From positions 1 through 42,918 of the forward strand of contig JAIXXF010000037.1 in NCBI GenBank assembly GCA_027490925.1: a DNA stretch of 42,918 nt. The letters run 5' to 3'. This document shows positions 1-6,370 of this stretch, in pieces (positions within the stretch are counted from its first letter, which is position 1; each line of letters begins with the position of its first letter). Source of the stretch: Comamonadaceae bacterium. GTDB taxonomy: Bacteria > Pseudomonadota > Gammaproteobacteria > Burkholderiales > Burkholderiaceae_C. A program made the position numbers and the translations under genes. The notes under the pieces were generated by a model. That model saw only the letters and a list, made by a program, of their open reading frames with translations. It did no database searches and was not told where the DNA came from.

Positions 1-158
1 ATGGCATAGCGCCAGGCCTGCTTGGCTCCGTCCGACATGTACTCGGGCGGCGCAACCAGATCCCCTTGGGGCTGTGGCTCATGCGGGTTGGTCCTGCACT
101 TTTGCAGGGTTCCCCTGAGCTTTTTAATCTCCGTGGGGAGTGGTTTTCTTCCGGCCAT
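1..158 (-). CDS. Phage terminase small subunit, P27 family (partial, C-terminus beyond window)
   Basis: Reading the minus strand from an ATG at 158 gives a protein that begins MAGRKPLPTEIKKLRG, followed by a stretch with NPHEPQPQGD and APPEYMSDGAKQAWRY. This is the typical start of P27-type small terminases, which recognise phage DNA and dock the large subunit for packaging. An in-frame TGA lies only two codons upstream of the ATG, so the start is fixed. There is no strong Shine-Dalgarno sequence. The frame is open to the window edge, so only about 52 codons are present. The large terminase and the structural genes would be expected further left, outside the window. The family call rests on N-terminal resemblance only. 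Confidence 0.82.
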   Translation of the reverse strand, partial: MAGRKPLPTEIKKLRGTLQKCRTNPHEPQPQGDLVAPPEYMSDGAKQAWRYA

Positions 159-218
159 CTGGGTTCAGTCGTTGGTAATCGTTAATATGGAGGCTTCAAA
201 CCCACCGGAAAACTCCCA

Positions 219-446
219 GTGCGCAAAGCCGACGTCATCGCAAAATGCCTCGTTCAGTCCGCTCTGGCGGCTGATATGAAAGCTGGGCGTGAGGCGGTCC
301 GATCTGCGTTTGACAAGAGCGTGACGGACAAGAGCTTTTCCAAATGGAACAGCGTCGTTGAAGAAAACGTCGCCAACTCCATCATTCGCTCGGTGGGGAA
401 ATCCAAAGCCATCAATATCGAAAAGTTCATCGCCGATCTCAACTGA
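219..446 (+). CDS. Small hypothetical protein between HNH and terminase genes
   Basis: This is a 75-codon frame starting at a GTG, with no good ribosome binding site. The product is charged and probably helical, with no cysteines in its C-terminal part and no motif I recognise. It runs opposite to the flanking terminase and HNH genes, in the stretch where related phages often carry their packaging site. The amino-acid composition looks more protein-like than the other frames here. An internal ATG at 276 is an alternative start. It may be a small phage gene or a chance frame. Confidence 0.3.
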   Translation: MRKADVIAKCLVQSALAADMKAGREAVRSAFDKSVTDKSFSKWNSVVEENVANSIIRSVGKSKAINIEKFIADLN

Positions 447-604
447 TCGGCTCTTAGCCCCGACCGGCGAAGCCCGGCATTAGGCTGCCTTCGGGGTAAC
501 CCCCCTAGGTTTCAATTTGCACGCGCAAAAATCTTGGCAGGCGCACGCATCTCTGGCCGCCGTCTCTAGAGATTGAGACCCCCTACCCCCCTACGGAGGA
601 GTGG
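447..604. other. Non-coding stretch next to HNH gene; candidate cos/packaging region
   Basis: No gene is seen here. The stretch contains a perfect 10-bp palindrome TCTCTAGAGA at 563-572, nested in a GTCTC/GAGAC inverted repeat (562-579), followed by a C-rich tract (579-593). In HK97-like phages the cohesive-end site lies between the HNH gene and the small terminase gene, which is the arrangement here. That this is cos is inferred from gene order, not seen directly. Confidence 0.3.
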
Positions 605-970
605 TCAGCGCCGAGCTGCGGTCTCGCGTGCCGTCTTTCGGTTGTGACATGAGACGCACAGCGCCTGCAGGTTGGCCGTGTCAAAGCGAGCACCGCCGTC
701 CTTGAGTGGCGTGACGTGGTCAGCTACGACGGCTGTCACCACGCGACCACGCTGCTCACACGCGCCGCACACCGGGTTCTGACGCAAGAACGCGGCACGC
801 ACCGCGCGCCACTGGGCTGATTGATAAAACCCCAACTCCGCATCGAAGCTGCGCCGGGCACGACCGTAGTCACGGTGCACCGCTCTGCGATGGGTATCGC
901 AATAGCCGGGCCTGGCCAACACAGCACCACAACCGGGGTGTCTGCAAGGGGTTGGCGCTGACAGTGGCAT
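605..970 (-). CDS. HNH endonuclease (phage packaging-associated type)
   Basis: A 121-aa protein. The N-terminal half has a Cys/His-rich stretch (CRHPGC, then GYCDTH) that may bind zinc. The C-terminal half carries the HNH core: CGAC, then VADHVTPLKDGG, then NLQALCVSCHNRKTARE. The CxxC pairs and the DH...N...H residues of the beta-beta-alpha metal motif are therefore all present. Phage HNH proteins of this size, next to the small terminase gene, assist the terminase in cleaving DNA at the packaging site. That role is inferred here from position. The start is an ATG at 970 with only a weak ribosome binding site. Confidence 0.9.
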   Translation of the reverse strand: MPLSAPTPCRHPGCGAVLARPGYCDTHRRAVHRDYGRARRSFDAELGFYQSAQWRAVRAAFLRQNPVCGACEQRGRVVTAVVADHVTPLKDGGARFDTANLQALCVSCHNRKTARETAARR

Positions 971-1090
971 GAAGTCGACAGTCTTAAAAATGTTCGCAAC
1001 TATTTGCGGGACTTGTGGGTTCAGGACTTGGCTTTACTTGTGTTCAGAGCGTTCATACGACCACCAGCAACAACCCAAAGGAAACAAGCC

Positions 1091-1288
1091 ATGTCCTACA
1101 CCAGCAACGAATTCACGGTCGACGAGGTCGGCGTCATCCAGATCGCATTGACCAAGGTCCTAGCAGCGGTTGCTCGCGTAGAGCTAGACCTCAACCGACT
1201 GGCCCGCGAAGAGCTCGCATCACGTGGGCTGAACGACCAGGGCAACTGGATCGGCTTTGACGACGCCAAGAAGCACCACAACGTTTAA
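1091..1288 (+). CDS. Small hypothetical protein, first of a four-gene plus-strand cluster
   Basis: A 65-aa protein starting at the ATG at 1091, preceded by an AAAGGAAA ribosome binding site. The sequence is soluble and mostly helical, with an acidic first half (NEFTVDEVGVIQIALTKVLAAV) and the motif GNWIGFDDAKKH near the end. I do not recognise the family. It is the promoter-proximal member of four plus-strand genes that run against the leftward phage genes. It is 11 bp from the next gene, so the two are probably co-transcribed. Confidence 0.6.
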   Translation: MSYTSNEFTVDEVGVIQIALTKVLAAVARVELDLNRLAREELASRGLNDQGNWIGFDDAKKHHNV

Positions 1289-1299
1289 GAGGCCACATC

Positions 1300-1500
1300 A
1301 TGAGCAACAGCACCCGAGACCAGCAACTCCAGCAAATCGCGCTGGACCACTTGTTTATCGCAACCCTTGAGACCCGCAGCAGCGACAGCCTCGACTTCCA
1401 TGACGTGAGCGTTTGGGCCATCAAGACCGCATTGCAAGCCGCCTTTGAGGCAGGCCGCAACGCCGCTGCCAACCCTTCACAAACCCAAGCAAAAAAGTAA
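1300..1500 (+). CDS. DUF6900 domain-containing protein
   Basis: A 66-aa protein with the recognisable core LQQIALDHLFIATLETRSSDSLDFHDVSVWAIKTAL split across its length, ending in an Ala/Lys-rich tail. It matches my recollection of the DUF6900 family found on phages and plasmids: a LETR-x-SDSLDFHDV block followed by a helix with AAFEAG. No biochemical function is known to me. The start ATG at 1300 has a GAGG ribosome binding site, and the gene lies close behind the previous one. Confidence 0.68.
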   Translation: MSNSTRDQQLQQIALDHLFIATLETRSSDSLDFHDVSVWAIKTALQAAFEAGRNAAANPSQTQAKK

Positions 1501-1513
1501 TCAGGAGATCGAC

Positions 1514-2020
1514 ATGACCACACCAGCCACAGCGCAACTGAGCGCATCGCAGCAACAGATCCTCAACCACGCCGCCGTCAACACGGATGGCAAACTGGTC
1601 TGGTTTCCCGAGACCCTCAAGGGCGGTGCCAGAAAGAAAGTTCTCGACAGCCTCTTCAACCGGGCGTTGATCACGACTGACGGCACACATTGGTTCGTAG
1701 CCGCTGAGGGCTACGAAGCGCTGGGGATACCGCGTCGAGCGCCCATCACGCTGGCGGCACTGGATGCAGTGATTGAGTCTGCTGAAGCAAGTCCTGCAGC
1801 CAAGCCACGCACGCGTGACAACAGCAAGCAAGCCCAGGTGATTGCGATGCTTAAAAGAGCCGATGGCGCAACGATCACTCAAATCTGCGAGGCCACCGGA
1901 TGGCAATCCCATACGGTGCGCGGCACCTTTGCCGGAGCCTTTAAAAAGAAACTGGGCCTGGAGATCACCTCCAGCAAGCCCGAAGGTAGCGAGCGGACCT
2001 ACCGCATCACCACGAATTGA
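1514..2020 (+). CDS. DUF3489 domain-containing protein (winged-helix-like)
   Basis: A 168-aa protein starting at the ATG at 1514, with an AGGAG ribosome binding site. Two parts are visible. Residues 1-95 contain a helical segment with LDSLFNRALI and a WFVAAEGYEAL stretch. Residues about 100-168 contain KQAQVIAMLKRADGATITQICEATGWQ followed by HTVRGTFAGAFKKKLGL, which reads as a DNA-binding helix-turn-helix. DUF3489 proteins share this C-terminal part. They are common on mobile elements and their targets are unknown. It may regulate its own cluster, which is an inference. Confidence 0.75.
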   Translation: MTTPATAQLSASQQQILNHAAVNTDGKLVWFPETLKGGARKKVLDSLFNRALITTDGTHWFVAAEGYEALGIPRRAPITLAALDAVIESAEASPAAKPRTRDNSKQAQVIAMLKRADGATITQICEATGWQSHTVRGTFAGAFKKKLGLEITSSKPEGSERTYRITTN

Positions 2021-2028
2021 GATCAGCC

Positions 2029-2388
2029 ATGACATCCATGACCATCACCATTGAACGCACGCCTCGCACCCTGCAATTTGAAGGCACTGCCATTGAGGTT
2101 GAGGAGTTGAGCGTTCGCCTGCCATTTGCCCGCAAACCTGCCGACCTCAGCGAGGTGGGCGGCGAAGGCAACTACAAAGTGTTTGTGACCGAGACCCGGG
2201 AGATGACTCCTGCGGAGTTCGATGGCTTTGCCAGTCAACTGCTCAAGTCACGCGACTGGCTCAGTGGCAAGGGCGGCTACCTTGCGGACGGCAGGCTTTG
2301 CGTTGAGGTCCGTGCCACCGGCAGACCCATCTTGTACGTCGACCCCTCCGGCGGAGATTACGGTCGCTACGTTGCCCGTCTGGGCTAA
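2029..2388 (+). CDS. Hypothetical protein, last of the plus-strand cluster
   Basis: A 119-aa protein beginning MTSMTITIERTPRTLQFEG, rich in beta-strand-like segments, with EGNYKVFVTET, a central LLKSRDWLSGKGGY and a C-terminal ILYVDPSGGDYGRYVARLG. The family is not recognised. The start at 2029 lies 8 bp after the previous stop; a second ATG at 2038 is possible. The last 141 bp overlap, on the opposite strand, the 3' end of the ParB-methyltransferase gene that ends at 2248, so the two transcripts converge within coding sequence. Confidence 0.55.
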   Translation: MTSMTITIERTPRTLQFEGTAIEVEELSVRLPFARKPADLSEVGGEGNYKVFVTETREMTPAEFDGFASQLLKSRDWLSGKGGYLADGRLCVEVRATGRPILYVDPSGGDYGRYVARLG

Positions 2389-3624
2389 ATCGTTGAAGGC
2401 CACTCCGTCGTTTTGACGGGTGGCTTGCTTGCCACTGAAGTCCTGCCAGCGCTTGACGATCACATCCACGTACTTGGGATCGAGCTCAATGAGCCGGGCA
2501 CGACGGCCCGACTTTTCACAGGCGATGAGAGTGGTGCCAGAGCCACCAAACGGGTCCAGCACGATGTCTCGTGTTTTGCTGCTGTTGCGCACCGCACGCT
2601 CCATCAACTCCACCGGCTTCATGGTCGGGTGTAAATCGTTTTTGTGCGGCTTCTTGATGTGCCACACGTCACCCTGGTCGCGTGCACCGCACCAGTAGTG
2701 CTGGGCACCGTCTTTCCAACCGTAGAGGATCGGCTCGTACTGGCGCTGGTAGTCGGCCCGGCCCAGCGTGAAGGTGTTCTTGGCCCAGATGATGAACGTC
2801 GACCACTTGCCACCGGCGGCGCGGAATGCGGCTTGCAGCACGTCGAGTTCGCTGGACGACATCGCCACGTAGATACCGCCCCGGCAATGCGCGATGGTCG
2901 GCGTCAGCGCCGCCAGCAGGAAGTCGTAGAAGTTGTCGCCGAGGTTGTCGTTCAGGATCGCGCGATCCTTGCCACGCATCTTGTCCTTGGCGCTGTTGGC
3001 GTAATTCACGTTGTACGGCGGGTCAGTGAAGACCATGTCCACCTGCTCGCCATCGAGAAGCCTGTCGTAGCTTTCGGCCACGGTGGAGTCGCCGCACAGC
3101 AGCCGGTGGCCACCCAGCACCCAGACATCACCCGGACGAGAAATCGGCGTCTCCGACAACCCGGGCACGGCATCGTCATCGGTTTCGCCTTCGCCATCCG
3201 GCTCGTCGCCCGCCATCAACTCGGCGAGCGCATCGGCATCGAAGCCGGTCAGCGACACGTCGAAGTCGTCGTCCTGCAAGGCTGCGATCTCGATGCGCAG
3301 CATCGCGTCGTCCCAGCCCGCGTTCTCGGCGATGCGGTTGTCCGCGATCACCAGGGCCCGGCGCTGTGTCGGACTCAGATGATCGAGCACCACCACCGGC
3401 ACCACCGCCAGACCGAGCTTGTGAGCGGCGGCCAGCCGTCCGTGCCCGGCCACGATGACGCCATCGCTACCGGCCAGGATCGGGTTGGTAAATCCGAACT
3501 CGGCAATTGAAGCGGCGATCTGAGCCACCTGATCGTCCGAGTGGGTGCGCGCGTTGCGGGCATAGGGCAGCAGCTTGGCGGTCGGCCACTGCTCGATCTT
3601 GTCGGCAAACCAGGAGGCGGTCAT
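2248..3624 (-). CDS. ParB-like domain / DNA methyltransferase fusion (DPPY type)
   Basis: A 458-aa protein. Residues about 1-115 are a ParB/sulfiredoxin-like domain (YARNARTHSDDQVAQIAASI, then VAGHGRLAA). Residues about 165-400 are a DNA methyltransferase with the catalytic motif DPPY at 201-204 and the AdoMet-binding DPFGGSGTT at 357-365. The order of the motifs (catalytic first) fits beta-class amino-methyltransferases, and DPPY suggests adenine-N6. The start ATG overlaps the stop of the upstream methyltransferase by 4 bp. Related proteins usually end near residue 413. The last 40 or so residues are antisense to the convergent plus-strand gene and look like stop-codon loss. The likely role is self-modification of phage DNA against host restriction. 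Confidence 0.9.
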   Translation of the reverse strand: MTASWFADKIEQWPTAKLLPYARNARTHSDDQVAQIAASIAEFGFTNPILAGSDGVIVAGHGRLAAAHKLGLAVVPVVVLDHLSPTQRRALVIADNRIAENAGWDDAMLRIEIAALQDDDFDVSLTGFDADALAELMAGDEPDGEGETDDDAVPGLSETPISRPGDVWVLGGHRLLCGDSTVAESYDRLLDGEQVDMVFTDPPYNVNYANSAKDKMRGKDRAILNDNLGDNFYDFLLAALTPTIAHCRGGIYVAMSSSELDVLQAAFRAAGGKWSTFIIWAKNTFTLGRADYQRQYEPILYGWKDGAQHYWCGARDQGDVWHIKKPHKNDLHPTMKPVELMERAVRNSSKTRDIVLDPFGGSGTTLIACEKSGRRARLIELDPKYVDVIVKRWQDFSGKQATRQNDGVAFNDLAQTGNVATVISAGGVDVQDGSAGGTDLNAKPAVRKVAALATEPVA

Positions 3625-5030
3625 TGCTTGGCCTCCGTGGTGGCCAGACGTTCATTGACCACCTCGTCGAAGGACTGGCCGGTGGCCAGCAGCGTGACGG
3701 GCACGCCGGGGTGGTTCTGCTGGAAGCGCTTGATGGCAACATCCACGTACTGCGGCGCGATCTCCACGCTGCGGCACACACGACCCGTGCGCTGCGCGGC
3801 CAGCATCGTGGTGCCGCTGCCACCAAAGGGGTCGAACACGACATCACCCGAATCCGTGTAGGCCTCGATCACAAACTCCGGCAGCGCCACCGGGAACACG
3901 GCCGGGTGGTCGATGTCCTGCCCGATCTTTCCCTTGTGGCGCATCACGCGGATCACCGAGTCGGGAATCCGGGTGTCCTGCGTCGGCTGTCCCTTGTGCG
4001 TCCAGCCGCCGACCTCGCCGTCCTTGCCGCGCATCGCCGTGGACGAGCCATCGGCACGCAGGTGCGACTCCTGGCCCGCGTGCTTGCAGGGCACGATCTT
4101 GTTGGGCTTGCGGCTGCTGCGGTTGAAGTGAAAGACGAACTCGAAACTTGGGGCGAAGCGACCAGCCCAGTCTCCGGGCATCCCCGGCCCCTGATCCCAG
4201 ACGTACCAAGCGAAGCGCCGCCAGCCCTGGGAGCGCATCCAGCCAAGCCACGCATCCCAATACGGGATGACTTCGTTGTCGCGGTGGATCAGCCCGAGGT
4301 TGACCAGCACCTGCCCGTCGTCGGCCATTGGCACCTTGGCGAACACGCCGCGCATCAGGCCATCCCAATCGGTGATGCCGCCGGATGTGTAGTCGCGCTG
4401 GTTGCCGTAAGGCGGTGATGTAAAGCACAGCCGGGCCGCATCGCCCTGCATTAGCGTGGCGACTACCGTCGGGTCGGTGGCATCGCCACAGATCAGACGG
4501 TGGGCACCGATGGCCCAGACATCGCCGGTGCGGGACACCGGTACGACCGGCGCATCGGGCAAATCGTCTGCAGCGTCCGACTCGTCGGCATCGGGCTCCT
4601 GGTCGGCGTCATCGGAGTTCACGTCGTCAGCGAGCAAGGCCTCGATCTCGGCATCCTCGAAACCGGTCAACGCAAGGTCGTACCCGGCCTCGGACAGCTC
4701 GGCCATTTCCAGCGCCAGCATCTCCTCGTTCCAACCGGCGTCGAGCGCCAGCCGGTTGTCAGAGATGACGTAGGCGCGCTTTTGCGTCGGCGACAGGTGC
4801 GCCAGTTCAATGACCGGCACCTGATCGAGCCCCAGCTTGCGCGCGGCGGCCAAGCGACCGTGGCCCGCGATGATCCCGTTGTCGCCGTCCACCAGCACCG
4901 GATTCGTCCAGCCGTACTCGACGATGCTGGCGGCGATCTTGGCCACCTGCTCGTCAGTGTGCGTGCGTGGATTTCGGGCGTAGGGGATCAGCGCCTCGAC
5001 CTTGCGGTACTCGACGTTGAGCGTGTTCAG
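3621..5030 (-). CDS. ParB-like domain / DNA methyltransferase fusion (SPPY type), unusual start codon
   Basis: A 469-aa protein if translation starts at the CTG at 5030. It has a ParB-like domain (residues about 8-110, with YARNPRTHTDEQV and IAGHGRLAA), an acidic linker (about 135-160), then a methyltransferase with TSPPY at 204-208 and a later FDPFGGSGTTM. The SPPY motif is typical of cytosine-N4 enzymes, so it probably modifies a different base from its neighbour. There is no ATG, GTG or TTG near the domain start. A GAGGA ribosome site sits just before ATT (5033) and CTG (5030). The frame also extends to a TTG at 5126, but that stretch is a terminator hairpin. It is probably translationally coupled to the next methyltransferase by an ATGA overlap. 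Confidence 0.88.
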   Translation of the reverse strand: MNTLNVEYRKVEALIPYARNPRTHTDEQVAKIAASIVEYGWTNPVLVDGDNGIIAGHGRLAAARKLGLDQVPVIELAHLSPTQKRAYVISDNRLALDAGWNEEMLALEMAELSEAGYDLALTGFEDAEIEALLADDVNSDDADQEPDADESDAADDLPDAPVVPVSRTGDVWAIGAHRLICGDATDPTVVATLMQGDAARLCFTSPPYGNQRDYTSGGITDWDGLMRGVFAKVPMADDGQVLVNLGLIHRDNEVIPYWDAWLGWMRSQGWRRFAWYVWDQGPGMPGDWAGRFAPSFEFVFHFNRSSRKPNKIVPCKHAGQESHLRADGSSTAMRGKDGEVGGWTHKGQPTQDTRIPDSVIRVMRHKGKIGQDIDHPAVFPVALPEFVIEAYTDSGDVVFDPFGGSGTTMLAAQRTGRVCRSVEIAPQYVDVAIKRFQQNHPGVPVTLLATGQSFDEVVNERLATTEAKQ

Positions 5031-5041
5031 AATCGGTTCCT

Positions 5042-5078
5042 CAAAAAGAAAACCCGCCGACGGAAAACCGTGGGCGGG
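5042..5078 (-). terminator. Intrinsic terminator just upstream of the SPPY methyltransferase
   Basis: On the minus strand CCCGCC and GGCGGG form the outer stem and ACGG/CCGT the inner stem around a TTTT loop, followed directly by a T-rich tail (TTTTCTTTTT). This is a textbook rho-independent terminator. It ends the leftward early operon, or acts as an attenuator, because the methyltransferase ribosome site begins in its T tail. Confidence 0.75.
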
Positions 5079-5104
5079 CTCGTGATGGGTGAAGACTGGG
5101 GTGG

Positions 5105-5140
5105 GTGCAAACTGCAAACCCTGCAAACCTTGGTTTGCAG
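5105..5140. promoter_or_regulatory. Iterated CTGCAAACC half-sites (candidate operator)
   Basis: CTGCAAACC occurs at 5112-5120 and again at 5121-5129. The inverted copy GGTTTGCAG follows at 5132-5140, and a degenerate half-site (TGCAAA) sits at 5105-5110. The last two full copies make a 9-bp inverted repeat with a TT centre. The 9-bp phasing and the position upstream of the methyltransferase pair suggest a protein-binding operator. The binding protein is unknown. Confidence 0.45.
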
Positions 5141-5358
5141 TCGGACGCTAGGCGAATGCCGCGCTCGCGCCCCCCGCATTGCGATTCGGGAAGGAAGGAC
5201 CCCTTTTGCCTGGGCCCATCGCCTCAACCGTCACCGCTGTCCAGAAGATAGCCGAAATACTACCCCTGATCGGCCTGCTTTGTTGCAGGGGCAAAAGCCG
5301 CTGTTGGTAGCCGATGGCAGCGCATGACAGCCTATCCACGACCATTCGCGTTCAAAGA
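5141..5358. other. Non-coding gap between DUF6362 and methyltransferase genes
   Basis: Together with the terminator and repeats to its left this makes a gap of about 330 bp. Short frames on both strands show no ribosome sites or recognisable protein features. The only structure seen is a GC-rich stretch near 5155-5180 flanked by AATGC and GCATT, a weak dyad. It may hold a promoter for the methyltransferase pair, but no clear -35/-10 was found. Confidence 0.4.
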
Positions 5359-5751
5359 CTATCCCGCGACAACGCACCCATTGAGCTGATCAGCCACCGT
5401 CTGCAAGGCCTTCTGCCAGCGTCGCCACGCCGTCGTGCGGTCGCAGGCGAAGCGGATCGTGATGTCCCGCCAGCCGTAGCGCTTGGCCCGCATCCACACG
5501 AGGTGGCGCTGCTCAACCTCCAGCCATTGCACCCACTTCATCGTCTCCAGCATCCGGTCAATGTCCTCGGGGCTCGGGGGGTAAGGCCGGTAGACCTTTT
5601 CGTCAGCAGCGAACGTCTCCCACTCCCTGCGCACAATGGCTGGCCAGCAGTTGAAGTAGCCCTGCACACGCACGGGTGGCAGGCGTCGTCCAGTGGTGGC
5701 TGCGTCCTCGAAGCGAGCAGCCACGTCCTCAATCGTCCAAGGGCTGCGCAC
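5359..5751 (-). CDS. DUF6362 family protein (HTH, phage late-early boundary)
   Basis: A 130-aa protein beginning VRSPWTIEDVAARFEDAA, with GYFNCWPAIVRREWE, then PYPPSPEDIDRMLETMKW, and a C-terminal helix-turn-helix-like end (WRDITIRFACDRTTAWRRW). This pattern matches the DUF6362 family of phage proteins as I know it. The C-terminal part resembles a sigma-factor-type HTH, so DNA binding is likely; the function is unknown. The GTG start at 5751 has an excellent AGGAGGT site and lies 1 bp after the stop of the RuvC-like gene. It is the last gene of the leftward operon before the terminator at 5042-5078. Confidence 0.82.
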   Translation of the reverse strand: MRSPWTIEDVAARFEDAATTGRRLPPVRVQGYFNCWPAIVRREWETFAADEKVYRPYPPSPEDIDRMLETMKWVQWLEVEQRHLVWMRAKRYGWRDITIRFACDRTTAWRRWQKALQTVADQLNGCVVAG

Positions 5752-5752
5752 A

Positions 5753-6229
5753 TCACACCTCCTGTCCAGCGACGTGTTGGTGGATGGCCCAATGCAGCAG
5801 GGCCAGCGCGTCAGCCTCGTTGTCGTCGGTCGGGGTATAACCACGGGCACGGGCGGAGGCCACCATCTCGTCCTTGCTGGCGTTGCCCTTGCCGGTAGCG
5901 TGCTTCTTGATCGTGCCCACGGGCACGCCCTGGTACGGGATCTGGTGGTGCTCGCACCACGCCGTGAGCGTGGCGAGGAACCCACCGTAGGCGTGGGCAG
6001 CATCCGTGGAAACGTGGCGGCGAACTTCCTCGAAGTGCAGACAGTCGATGCCGTCGCTGGATTGCTTGATCTCAGTGAGCCAGCGCTTGAAGCGCAGGAA
6101 GCGCATTCCACCGCCTTCGAAGCGCTGCGGCCGGAAGCTCTCGGAGCCGCTGGTGATGTGGCCGTCGCTGCCGCGCAGCGCCCAGCCAGTGGTGGTGCCC
6201 AGATCGAGGGCGAGGATGGTGTCGGTCAT
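5753..6229 (-). CDS. RuvC-like Holliday junction resolvase (phage type)
   Basis: A 158-aa protein beginning MTDTILALDLGTTTGWA, which is the first acidic strand of the RuvC/RNase H fold with its catalytic Asp. A second acidic position follows in CLHFEEVRRHVS, and the C-terminal acidic pair is in PTDDNEADALALLHWA. Phages use such small nucleases to resolve branched DNA before packaging. The ATG at 6229 has an AAGGA site. An inverted repeat with alternating purine-pyrimidine sequence lies just upstream (6278-6326). It is a neighbour of the primase/helicase and is probably co-expressed with it. Confidence 0.85.
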   Translation of the reverse strand: MTDTILALDLGTTTGWALRGSDGHITSGSESFRPQRFEGGGMRFLRFKRWLTEIKQSSDGIDCLHFEEVRRHVSTDAAHAYGGFLATLTAWCEHHQIPYQGVPVGTIKKHATGKGNASKDEMVASARARGYTPTDDNEADALALLHWAIHQHVAGQEV

Positions 6230-6277
6230 GGTGTCAGTCCTTATTTCGGCTGTACTGACGCAACGGACACAGCTTGA

Positions 6278-6326
6278 CGTAACTTCCCATGAGGCGCGCA
6301 CACGCGCACGCGTATAGAGAGTTACG
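6278..6326. repeat. Inverted repeat with a 23-nt alternating purine-pyrimidine loop
   Basis: CGTAACT at 6278-6284 is repeated in inverse as AGTTACG at 6320-6326. Between them, positions 6294-6316 alternate strictly purine and pyrimidine (GC and AC steps, then GTATA). This composition favours Z-DNA, and the flanking repeat could extrude. It sits in the 141-bp gap between the primase/helicase and resolvase genes, so it may be a replication or regulatory site. Confidence 0.5.
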
Positions 6327-6370
6327 TGCAAGAACGTCGGATGCGTCAGGCAGCGTGGTTTTCATGGGGG

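Noticed and set aside
5148-5345. 65-codon minus-strand frame in the gap before the methyltransferases
   Set aside because: No ribosome site and no protein-like pattern; treated as non-coding.
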